NCBI RefSeq assembly: GCF_005889745.1
Contig: NZ_VCKZ01000037.1
Coordinates: 1 to 34,473, forward strand
Source of the DNA: Actinomadura geliboluensis
GTDB lineage: Bacteria > Actinomycetota > Actinomycetes > Streptosporangiales > Streptosporangiaceae
Direction of reading: 5' to 3'
Length of the DNA: 34,473 nucleotides
Shown: piece by piece, positions 1 through 7,870 of the stretch
Layout: every line of letters begins with the position of its first letter
How positions within the stretch are numbered: the stretch's first letter is position 1
Translations under genes and position numbers: made by a program
The notes under the pieces: generated by a model
Database searches by the model: none
Told to the model about the DNA's origin: nothing
What the model saw: only the letters and a program-made list of their open reading frames with translations

Positions 1-1035
1 CTTGGAGCCTCCGCGGGTCACCGCCCAGCCCGCCGCCCCCGCGCCGATGCCGGCCACGGCGACAGTGGCGGCCAGTCCCAGGATCCGGCGCCGTCCTACC
101 TTGCCTGCCTCCGTGTCATCGACCCGCGGTGTCGGTGGGGGCGCCGTGACCGGCTCCGACGCCACCCTGGTCGCCTCGGCCTCCCTGGCCGCCACCTCGC
201 GGCGCAGCGCGGGTGAGTTCAACGCCCAGGGATCGGTGGGGGTCAGCGCGGCGAGCACGGACTCCACCGTGGGACGCCCGGCCGGCTCCTTGGCCAGGCA
301 GGCGGCGAGCAAGTCCCGCAGTGACGCGGGGACGCCGTCGAGGCACGGCTCTTCGTACATGACCTCGTAGAGCACCGTGGCCGGGTCCCGCTCGCCGAAG
401 GGTTTGGCGCCCGTGGCCGCGTAGACCAGTACACCCGCCAGCGAGAACACGTCCGCCGCGGGCCCGGCGTCCTTGCCTTCGGCGATCTGCTCGGGAGCCA
501 TGTAGGCCAGCGTGCCGATCACGGCGCCGGTGCCGGTGAGCTGCGTCGCGTCCGCGACCTTGGCGATCCCGAAGTCGATGATCTTCGGGCCGTCCTCGGC
601 CAGCAGGATGTTGCCGGGCTTGAGGTCGCGGTGCACCAGGCCGGCCCCGTGGATCGCCTGCAGCGCTTCCGCCAGTCCTGCACCCAGCGTCCGGACGGCG
701 GTCTCCGGCAGCGTCCCGACGCTCCCGACGGCCTCGCCCAGCGTGGGCGCGGGGACGTAGCCGGCGGCGAACCAGGGCTGCGGCGCGTCGGCGTCAGAGT
801 CCAGCACCGGGGCCGTGTAGAGCCCGCTCACCTTGCTCGCCGCGGCGATCTCGCGGCGAAACCGCTCCCGGAAGGCCGAGCCTTCGGCGAACTCCCGCCG
901 GATGAGCTTGAGCGCGGCCAGCCGGGCGCCCGGCGACCGGGCGAGATAGACGACCCCCATCCCGCCCGCACCGAGCCGGGCGAGGATCTGGTACTGGCCG
1001 ACCCATGCGGGATCCCCCGGCTGCAGCGGCCGCAC
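1..1035 (-). CDS. Ser/Thr protein kinase with C-terminal membrane anchor (partial, 3' end off window)
   Basis: Hanks-type Ser/Thr kinase read on the minus strand; 345 codons are visible and the C-terminus runs off the left edge. Visible motifs in order: glycine loop GAGGMGVVY (about residues 26-34), the lysine in AALKLI, the catalytic loop VHRDLKPGN, the DFG in IIDFGIAK, and the GTLAYMAPEQ activation-loop end. A charged/Pro linker then leads to a single hydrophobic segment (RRILGLAATVAVAGIGAG, encoded near 30-100), so the kinase domain should be cytoplasmic and the lost part extracellular. I chose the GTG at 1035 because GGAGG lies 4 nt upstream and the product then begins VRPLQPGDPAWVGQY, like many actinobacterial kinases; in-frame GTGs at 1041 and 1047 are alternatives. 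It is probably unrelated to the NRPS cluster. Substrate unknown. Confidence 0.9.
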   Translation of the reverse strand, partial: MRPLQPGDPAWVGQYQILARLGAGGMGVVYLARSPGARLAALKLIRREFAEGSAFRERFRREIAAASKVSGLYTAPVLDSDADAPQPWFAAGYVPAPTLGEAVGSVGTLPETAVRTLGAGLAEALQAIHGAGLVHRDLKPGNILLAEDGPKIIDFGIAKVADATQLTGTGAVIGTLAYMAPEQIAEGKDAGPAADVFSLAGVLVYAATGAKPFGERDPATVLYEVMYEEPCLDGVPASLRDLLAACLAKEPAGRPTVESVLAALTPTDPWALNSPALRREVAAREAEATRVASEPVTAPPPTPRVDDTEAGKVGRRRILGLAATVAVAGIGAGAAGWAVTRGGSK

Positions 1036-1271
1036 ACCCACCTCCACTTCAAATGAACACGTATATCTATTCAAGCAGGGGACGCACACGACTCGGCGCG
1101 GCTCAACTCCAGCTCGCTCAACTCCGAAAGGGCGCAGCCCGCCCGGTTCGGTGAAGATCGTGAAGCCAGTCATGATCTTGCCCGGTGGGAAGAAGCACCG
1201 CGACGGCAGCCCACGCCCCATCGCCGCCGGGCGATGGCCCGGCGGCTCCTCGGGTCGGTCTCTTTGAGGTG

Positions 1272-3323
1272 TTACGGGAGTTGTAGCGGGAAGGCCGCCG
1301 CTCGGGCGTAGAGCTTGTAGAGCTTGAACGGCTCCGCGAAGGGCAGTCCGCAGGCGTTGTTGAGCATGCTCGTCGCGTTCTTGTTGGTCAGCGTCGTGCC
1401 GCGCGCCCCTGGATGGTCGATCTGGCCGCCCATGAACACCGCCATCTTGGCCAGCATGTGGTCCCGCTGCTCGGTGGTCATCTCCTGCCAGGAATGGCAG
1501 GTCATCGCGGCGAGCATCGCGTTGTCGAGTTCGCTGGTCTCGGGGTGCGGGTGGTCGCCGACCGGTGCCGTTCGGTACGCGGCCGGGGCGGTGGCCTTGG
1601 GCGTGGTGAACCAGGGGCATGGGCCGCCGGGCTTCAGGTTCGCCATACAGGTAAGCAGTTCGAGTTCGTTGCCCAGGTTGCCGAACCCGAAGCTGAGGAA
1701 GGGCGCCTTGCCGTTCAGGCAGTCCGGCAGGTTACGGGGCGAGGTGGTGACGGTGCCGTTGGAGTACCAGCAGTTGCCGGTATTGCCGGGGAAGGCGTCC
1801 CACCAGAAGTCCAGGCCGTTGCCCGTCATCTGGTTGCCGTGGAACTGGTTGCGGTGCGAGGTCGACAGCTTCAGCGGGTCGCAGCCCGTCATGGGCTGGT
1901 CGGCGCAGACGAACGCGTCCGGGACGGCGAAGAGCATGGCCCCGCGCCGCCAGTTGTCGCGGAACTTGTTGTTCCGGACGACGTTGTCGTCACCCCCGGC
2001 GATCCACATGCCGGTCCCCACCGGGACCGGCACCGTCGGCACCACGTCGCTGTCCGCCAGGTACGGATTGAAGTTGTTGGAGAAGAAGTCGTTGTTCTCG
2101 ACGAGGTCGCCCTGCTGCGGGAAACCGGGATGCCCGGCGGCGGTGAACACGTCGGTGGTGAAGCCGAGGGCGTTGTCGTAGAAGTTGTTGTGGTGCACCC
2201 AGGTGGCGCTGCCGTCGGTGCCGGAGTAGCCGCTGGTGTTGTGGTGCGAGTCGCAGTAGCGGATCTCCTGGCTGTAGCGCGCGGTCGGGTAGACGCGCTC
2301 GTCGCGACCGGCCCCGGTCTTCGCACCCGACCCGGGATACAGGCCGGAGTCGCCGTTGCCGGCCGCCTCGCAGTTCTGGATCACGCCGTGGTCCTCGACG
2401 AAGGTGAGCACGCCGTACTCGCCCGCGTAGAAGGTCTTGAAGCTGTCCAGCAGGTACCCGTTGCTCTCCAGCACGTAGATGTCGTGCTCGTTGGCGTGCC
2501 GGACGGTCATGTTCCGCAGCACGAAGCCGTCGGCGCGGTCGGCGCGGATGCCCACGTCCTTCACTGAGTTGCGTGGGCCGCTGTTGCCGGACGACGGGTC
2601 ACCGGCGTCCACGACCACGTCGTCGGCGCTCACGCCCGAACCTTCGAGCTGGAGGTTGCAGCGGACGCACGCGCCCTGGTTGGGGATGCCGTGCCGGTCG
2701 ACGAGCGGCGGGTCCGGGTCCTGGCCGGCGCCTGGGGCCCGGCCGAGCACGGCGATCAGGTTGGCGTCGTTCTGGCAGGTGTACTCGCCGAGGTAGGAGT
2801 ACGCGCCCGTGCTGAGCTTGTACTGGTCGCACGCGGGATCGTGGGTCGGCTTCTGGCGCGCCGTGGGCTCGGTGTAGACGCCCGGCAGCACCACGACCCG
2901 GTCGTTGTTCCGCGAATCGGTCACCGCGGGCTGGATCTCGCTGTACCGGCACCGGTCGAACAACGCCTGGTTGATCCGCTTCAGCTCTCGCGCCTGGGTT
3001 GTGCTGAGCGTCCGGTGGTCGTGCGGGCGGACGTTGTAGCCCGACTTCAGCGCTCGTTTGATCGAGGCGTCCAGCAGTTCCAGCGAATCAGGCCGGCACA
3101 CCACACGGGTCGTGCTCCCCTGGGCGGTCTCGACCGCCGACGCCAGGCTTCGCGGTGTCGGCACCGTCCCGCCCGCGCACGGGCTGACGGAGCAGTCGGG
3201 ACCGGAAGACGGCCAGTACGACGGCCGCTCGATGTGCGCCTGCGCCGCCTGCAGCAGGCTGAGAACCAGCACGGCGGCGGCCGCAAGGGGCAGCCATAAC
3301 CTCCGGAGAATCCGCGGGGCCAT
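1272..3323 (-). CDS. Secreted right-handed parallel beta-helix protein
   Basis: 683 aa. The N-terminus (MAPRILRRLWLPLAAAAVLV...) is a clear Sec signal peptide with likely cleavage after QAAQA near residue 29; there is no lipobox, so the protein should be exported and released. From about residue 230 to 500 it shows the repeated short Asn/Gly-rich turns of beta-helix (pectate-lyase-fold) proteins: NMTVRHANEHDIYV, VIQNCEAAGNGDSGLY, WVHHNNFYDN, LVENNDFFSNN, NVVRNNKFRDN, NQFHGNQMTGN. Many cysteines (for example CVRC and NCW) fit an extracellular disulphide-rich protein. The family includes polysaccharide lyases and epimerases, but I cannot identify catalytic residues, so the substrate is unknown. 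Gene and start are well supported: a long frame, codon bias and a signal peptide at the first ATG. It lies 236 bp upstream of the kinase start in the same orientation and is probably independent of the NRPS genes. Confidence 0.88.
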   Translation of the reverse strand: MAPRILRRLWLPLAAAAVLVLSLLQAAQAHIERPSYWPSSGPDCSVSPCAGGTVPTPRSLASAVETAQGSTTRVVCRPDSLELLDASIKRALKSGYNVRPHDHRTLSTTQARELKRINQALFDRCRYSEIQPAVTDSRNNDRVVVLPGVYTEPTARQKPTHDPACDQYKLSTGAYSYLGEYTCQNDANLIAVLGRAPGAGQDPDPPLVDRHGIPNQGACVRCNLQLEGSGVSADDVVVDAGDPSSGNSGPRNSVKDVGIRADRADGFVLRNMTVRHANEHDIYVLESNGYLLDSFKTFYAGEYGVLTFVEDHGVIQNCEAAGNGDSGLYPGSGAKTGAGRDERVYPTARYSQEIRYCDSHHNTSGYSGTDGSATWVHHNNFYDNALGFTTDVFTAAGHPGFPQQGDLVENNDFFSNNFNPYLADSDVVPTVPVPVGTGMWIAGGDDNVVRNNKFRDNWRRGAMLFAVPDAFVCADQPMTGCDPLKLSTSHRNQFHGNQMTGNGLDFWWDAFPGNTGNCWYSNGTVTTSPRNLPDCLNGKAPFLSFGFGNLGNELELLTCMANLKPGGPCPWFTTPKATAPAAYRTAPVGDHPHPETSELDNAMLAAMTCHSWQEMTTEQRDHMLAKMAVFMGGQIDHPGARGTTLTNKNATSMLNNACGLPFAEPFKLYKLYARAAAFPLQLP

Positions 3324-3466
3324 TCGGTACTCCCTCGCTCAGCGCTTCGCTTCAGTCCCAAACGCTTGCTCGGTACTCATGGAACCACGATCACCGAATC
3401 CGAGGAAGTCTCACAACCAGACCTGGTCACGGTGAAAGACCGGGGCCCGGCGCGAGGGCGGTGGTC

Positions 3467-3811
3467 TCACCAGTCCCGGGTGGCGATCAGCTCCTCGATG
3501 TCGGCCCCGTCGAAGCCGTAGGCGGTGGCCACGAACCAGAACTCCTCGCCGATCACATCGCGGGCGACCGTCTCGATCTCGCTGCCGGCCTCGTCGAACT
3601 CCGCCTGCAGGGCGTTGAACTCCTCGGTCGCGGCGTGCGTCAGCGAGTAGAGCGCCGCCAGATCGGCGGGCCGGTCGGTCTCGATCCGCCCGCAGAGACG
3701 CAGCAAGATCGCTTTGCCCTTGTCCACGAGGTGATCGGGGAAGTACCCGTCGTCGTACATCCCGGTAAGGAACTCGTGGTCGAGCACCTTCTGGTTCGTC
3801 ACCAGCGCCAT
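3467..3811 (-). CDS. DUF5713-like small protein
   Basis: 114 aa from the ATG at 3811, chosen because a GAGAGGG Shine-Dalgarno-like run sits about 5 nt upstream and because family members, as I recall them, begin close to this point. Upstream ATGs at 3832 and 3895 remain open. The protein is acidic and mostly helical, with the stretches FLTGMYDDGYFPDHLVDKG, LYSLTHAATEEFN and FVATAYGFDGADIEELI, which I recognise as the actinobacterial DUF5713 pattern. No catalytic motif, signal peptide or membrane segment is visible. The function of the family is not known to me. It is transcribed away from the LmbU/NRPS block and is likely outside the biosynthetic cluster. Confidence 0.75.
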   Translation of the reverse strand: MALVTNQKVLDHEFLTGMYDDGYFPDHLVDKGKAILLRLCGRIETDRPADLAALYSLTHAATEEFNALQAEFDEAGSEIETVARDVIGEEFWFVATAYGFDGADIEELIATRDW

Positions 3812-4485
3812 GATCGCCCTCTCGCCTGACATGTCGGTCTCCGGCACATACTTCACTGCGCCACTGACAACGCCGCTCCATGGTCCGGCGGGCAATGTGG
3901 AATTGCTCTCCGTACCTACCGTACGCGCTGGTAGCTTCGCTGATCGAAGATATGTAGGACCATTAACCTTTTTGCTGGAGATGATTATGACCCCCGCACG
4001 GCGGACGTGACAGTGGACGCGCCTCGGGTGAGAATCGTGCTAACTGAGATGAAGGCCATGGCCGACGGGGACGGTGCGGGGGCCGGTTCGACGAGTGCCT
4101 CGGCGAACCTGTCGTGGCGATGGCGGCACGGTGAGTCCCAGTGGAAGGTGTGCCCAGAGTGTCTGCGGTCTATCGGCTCCCGAGACCAGCTGCCGGATCC
4201 GTTACCTGGAACGATGCACTGATCGCACAGGGTGACGGTTCGGCTCCCCGGCGATGCGGGGATCGCCCGGCGGTCGTGTTCCGTCCCACCGCGGACGATG
4301 GAATGAGTGTTCGGGGGATGAGGGCGGCTTGAAGGCCGCCGCGTGAGCCGTGCCGGGTCTCCCACTCGTCGCACGGTTCATCGGCCGACGTTCACCGAAT
4401 GCATGGCGCCGCTTTGCGAGCGGTTGCTGCTCTGTGCGGATCTTCCCGGTCATTATTCATGCCCAGCCCGTCCGAAAGGAGAGAC
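3812..4485. other. Intergenic region between divergent genes, no convincing gene
   Basis: About 670 bp between the DUF5713-like gene (minus) and the first LmbU gene (plus). The stretch around 3885-3990 is noticeably richer in A/T than its surroundings (for example around the TTAACC at 3963), which fits promoter DNA for one or both flanks. Several short frames exist, for example 4007-4222, with C-P-E-C in its product, but they use actinobacterially rare codons and lack a clear ribosome binding site, so I do not call them. I found no copy of the 20-bp palindrome that recurs elsewhere in the window. Confidence 0.5.
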
Positions 4486-5139
4486 ATGGTGAACCGGGCC
4501 GGCGATACCGATCAGATGAGGACCGTCCTCCGCCGGAGGAGGGCGCAGTCGGCGCGACGTGGTGCCGTTTCCGCCGAGCAGCGTCGCGGCGAGGTGCTCA
4601 CGACGGCGGTGGGCCTGCAGATACCGGCCGAGCTGGCCTTCGAGGACTGGGAGCACGCCGGCCGCCAGCTCTCCGGAATCGTGAACTCGTCGGCCTGGTG
4701 GCTCGGCGACTGGCTCGTATACGGCAAGGAGCACTACCACGACCGGTACGAGCACGGGATCCTCGCGGCGGGGCTGCAATATCAGACGTTACGCAATTAC
4801 GCCTGGGTCGCACGGCGGTTCGAGTTCTGCCGCCGGCGCCCCGCGCTGAGCTTCCAGCATCACGCCGAGGTCGCGTCGCTGCCGGTCGAGGAGCAGGACA
4901 GGTGGCTCGACCGCGCCGAGAAGGCGAAATGGACCACCAAGCAGCTGCGGGAGGGCATCCGGCTCGCCCGCCCGGGCGAGAGCCGGGAGGGCGCGAGAGC
5001 CGAGGACACGCGGCGGCTTGCGGTGCCCGGCAGCCACCTGCGGCGCTGGCACATGGCTGCGGAGCAATCGGGCACGGACCTGCAGCAATGGGTGCTGACC
5101 ACGCTGGACAGCGCGGCCGCGCGGGCACTGGAGGGATGA
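4486..5139 (+). CDS. LmbU/NovE-family regulator, paralogue 1 (contains a TTA codon)
   Basis: 217 aa from the ATG at 4486, preceded by AAAGGAG with about 4 nt spacing; ATGs at 4399 and 4459 are less well placed. The core, residues about 66-150, is NSSAWWLGDWLVYG, YQTLRNYAWVARRFE, LSFQHHAEVASL and EEQDRWLDRAEKAKWT. I recognise this as the family of LmbU (lincomycin), NovE-type aminocoumarin proteins and HmtD (himastatin), cluster-situated regulators that bind DNA. A second copy lies at 10947-11672 in the same window. Residue Leu102 is encoded by TTA (4789-4791), a codon rare in these genomes and read by the bldA tRNA in Streptomyces, so its translation may be developmentally timed. The C-terminal part (about 185-217) resembles a short helical segment also present in paralogue 2. 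Family assignment is strong; the sign of regulation is unknown. Confidence 0.85.
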   Translation: MVNRAGDTDQMRTVLRRRRAQSARRGAVSAEQRRGEVLTTAVGLQIPAELAFEDWEHAGRQLSGIVNSSAWWLGDWLVYGKEHYHDRYEHGILAAGLQYQTLRNYAWVARRFEFCRRRPALSFQHHAEVASLPVEEQDRWLDRAEKAKWTTKQLREGIRLARPGESREGARAEDTRRLAVPGSHLRRWHMAAEQSGTDLQQWVLTTLDSAAARALEG

Positions 5140-5202
5140 GGGCCCACTGAGATGGTCGCGCGGCCGAAGCGCGGGAGCCACCGTGCCCACCGGACCCGCC
5201 CC

Positions 5203-5222
5203 CTGTCCCGCCGGCAGGACAC
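5203..5222. promoter_or_regulatory. 20-bp palindromic operator candidate, site A
   Basis: CTGTCCCGCCGGCAGGACAC: the inner 18 bp (TGTCC...GGACA) form a palindrome with a single mismatched pair. It lies between paralogue 1 of LmbU and the DUF5988-like gene, 154 bp upstream of the latter's start. Fifteen of its 20 positions match the site before mbtH (9898-9917), and a third copy lies before the flavoprotein gene (13515-13534). The recurrence at three gene starts, rather than the palindrome alone, is the argument for an operator. Confidence 0.65.
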
Positions 5223-5375
5223 GGAAGCCCGCCCCGGAATACCGGAAATGACTTCCGCCGGGGGTGGTCCGGCCATTCTCTCCCTTCTTAGTATCTGGAG
5301 TGCCGGTCAGATGGCGGGATTCGGATGCGTGGTCCCGTCGTCCGATGATTCGGACGCAGAATGGAGGGAATTCGC

Positions 5376-5606
5376 GTGGACATCTCAGGAGAGCCCGGCA
5401 GTGGCGCGGAGTTCGTCGACGTCGAGCTCGTGGGCGGCCCGTCCGGCGCGCCCACCCGGGTGGCCGTGCCCGCGTCGGCGGTGGCCGACGGAAAGCTGAA
5501 GGTCCAGCGCAGCGGTGGATATGACCACTATGAGCGCGCGCAGTCGGGTGACCGCGGGCAGGTGCCCGTCTTCACCTGGTCCACCCGGACGAAGATCGCC
5601 GAATAG
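5376..5606 (+). CDS. Small DUF5988-like protein
   Basis: 76 aa from the GTG at 5376, chosen because GGAGGG (5363-5368) lies 7 nt upstream; the ATG at 5361 would place the ribosome binding site inside the gene. The product, ending GGYDHYERAQSGDRGQVPVF and TRTKIAE, matches what I remember of the DUF5988 family: small actinobacterial proteins with a conserved GGYEHFE-type motif and a terminal R-T-x-I-A-E, often beside natural-product genes. No membrane segment or catalytic motif is seen. Its position downstream of an LmbU gene, with the shared palindrome (5203-5222) upstream, suggests it belongs to the cluster's regulon. Function unknown. Confidence 0.72.
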   Translation: MDISGEPGSGAEFVDVELVGGPSGAPTRVAVPASAVADGKLKVQRSGGYDHYERAQSGDRGQVPVFTWSTRTKIAE

Positions 5607-5625
5607 TCTTCCCCATCGATCGTTC

Positions 5626-5683
5626 CGCCGGCCTCCAGGCGGCGAGAGTCCCGTGCGCCGCCGACGGGCCCCGGAGGCCGGCG
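5626..5683. terminator. Hairpin between convergent genes, likely bidirectional terminator
   Basis: CGCCGGCCTCC (5626-5636) pairs perfectly with GGAGGCCGGCG (5673-5683). Inside the loop a second stem is possible, GGCGGC (5638-5643) with GCCGCC (5657-5662). It sits 20 bp after the stop of the DUF5988-like gene and 18 bp beyond the stop of the opposite-strand gene at 5701, the expected place for a terminator serving both. No U-tract is seen, which is common in actinomycetes. Confidence 0.65.
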
Positions 5684-5700
5684 CGGACACCCGGACGGGG

Positions 5701-6009
5701 TCAGGCGACCCTCCTCGCCCTCGCCTTGAAACCGCCGAAGAAGCGCACGCGGACGCTGCCCTCCATGAAATCGCCGTCGAACGTCCCGGTGAACCTGAGC
5801 GCGCTCGGCACCGGCCGGAGAAGCCTGATCTTGAGGCTGAACCGGTCACCGTCAACGACGCCCTGGACGACCTTTCCCGCGAACGTTTCCGTGTCGTCGG
5901 CAAGGCGTCCGGCCACGGAATTGCCATCGCTTTCTAGATACAGCTTTACTTGCAGCTCCCTGACGAGCGGTGTGTCGATGGTCAACTGCCACGTCCCATC
6001 AATGCGCAT
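5701..6009 (-). CDS. Small hypothetical protein, beta-rich, possibly lipocalin-like
   Basis: 102 aa beginning MRIDGTWQLTIDTPLVRELQ. The alternation of polar and hydrophobic residues, with GTW near the start, DGNSVAGRL, GDRFSLKIRL, LRFTGTFDGDFMEGSV and RVRFFGGFKARA, suggests a small antiparallel beta-barrel that could bind a small hydrophobic ligand. I recall a family of about 110-residue actinobacterial proteins of this style but no function for it. No signal peptide or membrane segment. The ribosome binding site is weak (CGAG about 6 nt upstream). It is convergent with the DUF5988-like gene and divergent from the histidine kinase gene, so cluster membership is uncertain. Confidence 0.6.
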   Translation of the reverse strand: MRIDGTWQLTIDTPLVRELQVKLYLESDGNSVAGRLADDTETFAGKVVQGVVDGDRFSLKIRLLRPVPSALRFTGTFDGDFMEGSVRVRFFGGFKARARRVA

Positions 6010-6379
6010 AGTATCTCGGGTTTATCCGATCGGCTCGATCAAGGCAATCGGAGATCACATCGCTGCACTTTTCTTTGATGCACTGAAAAGCCCGACCAGC
6101 GGCTTCACCGCCATTGGGAGACCAATGGCCGCGCCTTCGCACTCCGCTGCGGCGAAAGAGCGCGCACCGATCTGCGGCCCGATGCCGTGGGCTGAGACTG
6201 GTGGGAATCGTTGGCTTCGCAACGGCCTCGCCCGGTGAGCCCTGGAGGGCGTCCCCAAGACCGAGCGGCCACCGTCCTCGGCCCGGCTCCCACCCCGCGC
6301 CACGGCCGGAGACGACCCCTGTGCGACGGGTCGGCGTTCGTGGCCGGGCCTTACAGAGTGAAGGGCGGCCGTAACATGC

Positions 6380-6402
6380 ATGACACATCAATAATTTGTC
6401 AT
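6380..6402. promoter_or_regulatory. AT-rich inverted repeat, operator candidate
   Basis: Arms ATGACACAT (6380-6388) and ATTTGTCAT (6394-6402) match as an inverted repeat at 8 of 9 positions around a 5-nt spacer. It is conspicuous because the surrounding DNA is very GC-rich. It lies 241 bp upstream of the ATG of the histidine kinase gene and may bind a dimeric regulator. No experimental link is visible. Confidence 0.45.
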
Positions 6403-6597
6403 GAACGGACAATGACCACTACGGGTACGAGCCGTTAGTCGCCATGTCGACAGGACGTCAAAGCCGTCCGCAGGCCACTTTCGGTCACGTCGCCTCCTGG
6501 GCGCGGTGGTGGTTCATTCGCCGAGGTAGGGCCCCGCGAATGCGCCAGCGTAATTGCCCTGTGACCCTGAGAAGTGCCGTTCCTCATGATCATATTT

Positions 6598-6626
6598 GGT
6601 CCCGTCTTACGAGTGTGACGGGGACC
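6598..6626. promoter_or_regulatory. Inverted repeat immediately upstream of histidine kinase start
   Basis: GGTCCCGTC (6598-6606) pairs with GACGGGGACC (6617-6626) with one bulged G and a 10-nt loop, ending 17 bp before the ATG at 6644. It could be an operator or a leader hairpin controlling translation. No clear Shine-Dalgarno sequence lies between it and the ATG. Confidence 0.35.
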
Positions 6627-6643
6627 GCGCAATACTGCTCCAC

Positions 6644-7870
6644 ATGCCCGAGACGACATTACCTTTCGGAAGCGAGGGCGCTGACCGTACCAATCATGTG
6701 ACACGGGGTGACGGGCCGGTCCGTTCCGGACCCGGCCCTTCCGAATACGCGCTGGCTTACGCGGTCCGCGGATTCGCGGTCGCGCTCCGCTGCGGCGCGG
6801 TCGCGGTGGTGGTCGTCGCGGCGCTGGTCGACGACGCCGACGACGGGGTGTCCCGGCTCTGGCAGCCCGTGGTGCTCGGCGGCCTCGTCCTGTGGGCCGT
6901 GTTCTTCGCCGTGGCGGCGACCCGGTACGGCCTGGGGCTCCCTCTCCTGATCGGTGACTCCGCCGTGGTGGCGCTGGTCATGCTGCTCCAGCCGTGGGTC
7001 GTCCCCGTCTCGTCGGTCATCGACGAGACCACGTGGGCCATCATGCTGGCGGGGACGGCGGTCTTCGTGGCGTTGCTGTCGGCCGGCCAGGTGACCGGGA
7101 TGCTGCTGGGAGCCGCGGTCATCGCCGCCTACGTGGTCGGCGTCCCGGCGGAGACCAGCCAGGTCCGCACCCTGATCGTCCAGGTCACGGCGCTGAGCGT
7201 GATCATGTGGCTGCTGCGCCGCGGCGGCCGGCGGGCCGACGTGATCGTGGCGGTGCGCGACCGGGAGCGGCGCCGGGCGATGCTGGCGGCCGCCCGCCGG
7301 TCCGATGAGCGCCTTCACCGGTTCCAGGTGCACGACTCGGTGCTGTCGACGCTCAGCATGGTCGCCTCGGGCGCCGTGCCGACGGATTCGCCCGCCCTGC
7401 GCCGGGACGCCCGCAGGGCGCTGGAGGTCATGGAGAAATTCTCCGGCGGCTGGGTCGACGCCCCCGCGGAGCCGGTCGACCTGGTGGAGCACCTGCTGGA
7501 CCTGACCGCCCACCTGTCCGTGCCGGTCGCCGTCGATCTCGTCGCCGTGCCCGGCGGCGCCGGGTTGGAGGTCCCCGCGCCGGTCGCGGCGGCGATCACC
7601 GGCGGAGTGGGGGAGGCGTTGCGCAACGTCGACCGCCACGCCGGGGTCTCCCGGGCGCGCGTGCGGGCCGAACGCCACGACGGCGACGGCTCGGTGACGG
7701 TCACCGTCTCCGACGAGGGCCGGGGATTCGCGCCGGGCGACGTCCAGGACGGCCGGCTGGGCATCAGGCACTCGATCGTCGAGCGCATGACCACGGTCGG
7801 CGGCCGGGCCACGGTGACCTCCCGGCCCGGCGCCGGGACCGAGATCACGCTGCGGTGGCCACATGGCTGA
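6644..7870 (+). CDS. Membrane sensor histidine kinase, NarL/HisKA_3 type (TTA codon near start)
   Basis: 408 aa from the ATG at 6644; a TTG at 6596 would extend it by 16 residues. About six hydrophobic segments between residues 35 and 200 form the membrane input domain, with no large extracellular loop. The cytoplasmic part has the phosphoacceptor region HRFQVHDSVLSTLSM (His230) and an intact ATP-binding domain: N box GEALRNVDRHAG (Asn328), DEGRGFAPG and GRLGIRHSIVERM. Residue 6 is encoded by TTA (6659-6661), so translation may depend on the bldA tRNA. The stop overlaps the start of the next gene by 8 bp (7863-7870), implying one transcript with the pseudo-kinase and the response regulator. 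The signal sensed is unknown; next to two LmbU genes and an NRPS operon, it is a plausible cluster regulator. Confidence 0.85.
   Translation: MPETTLPFGSEGADRTNHVTRGDGPVRSGPGPSEYALAYAVRGFAVALRCGAVAVVVVAALVDDADDGVSRLWQPVVLGGLVLWAVFFAVAATRYGLGLPLLIGDSAVVALVMLLQPWVVPVSSVIDETTWAIMLAGTAVFVALLSAGQVTGMLLGAAVIAAYVVGVPAETSQVRTLIVQVTALSVIMWLLRRGGRRADVIVAVRDRERRRAMLAAARRSDERLHRFQVHDSVLSTLSMVASGAVPTDSPALRRDARRALEVMEKFSGGWVDAPAEPVDLVEHLLDLTAHLSVPVAVDLVAVPGGAGLEVPAPVAAAITGGVGEALRNVDRHAGVSRARVRAERHDGDGSVTVTVSDEGRGFAPGDVQDGRLGIRHSIVERMTTVGGRATVTSRPGAGTEITLRWPHG

Larger units (their letters stand above)
6010..6643. other. Intergenic region upstream of the sensor locus
   Basis: About 630 bp with no gene I can support, between the divergent small hypothetical gene and the histidine kinase gene. 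It contains an AT-rich inverted repeat (6380-6402) and a GC-rich hairpin just before the kinase start (6598-6626). At 6445-6457 there is TGTCGACAGGAC, which resembles the right half of the 20-bp palindrome found elsewhere, but the left half is poor. Frames such as 6114-6374 look like chance GC-rich frames. Confidence 0.5.

Noticed and set aside
4007..4222. Possible small protein with a CPEC motif
   Set aside because: Codon use is atypical (AGA, CTA, ACT), there is no convincing ribosome binding site, and I recognise no family. It could be revisited with expression data.
6443..6462. Fourth copy of the 20-bp palindrome
   Set aside because: Only the right half (TGTCGACAGGAC) resembles the motif; the left half does not match, so I do not count it as a site.
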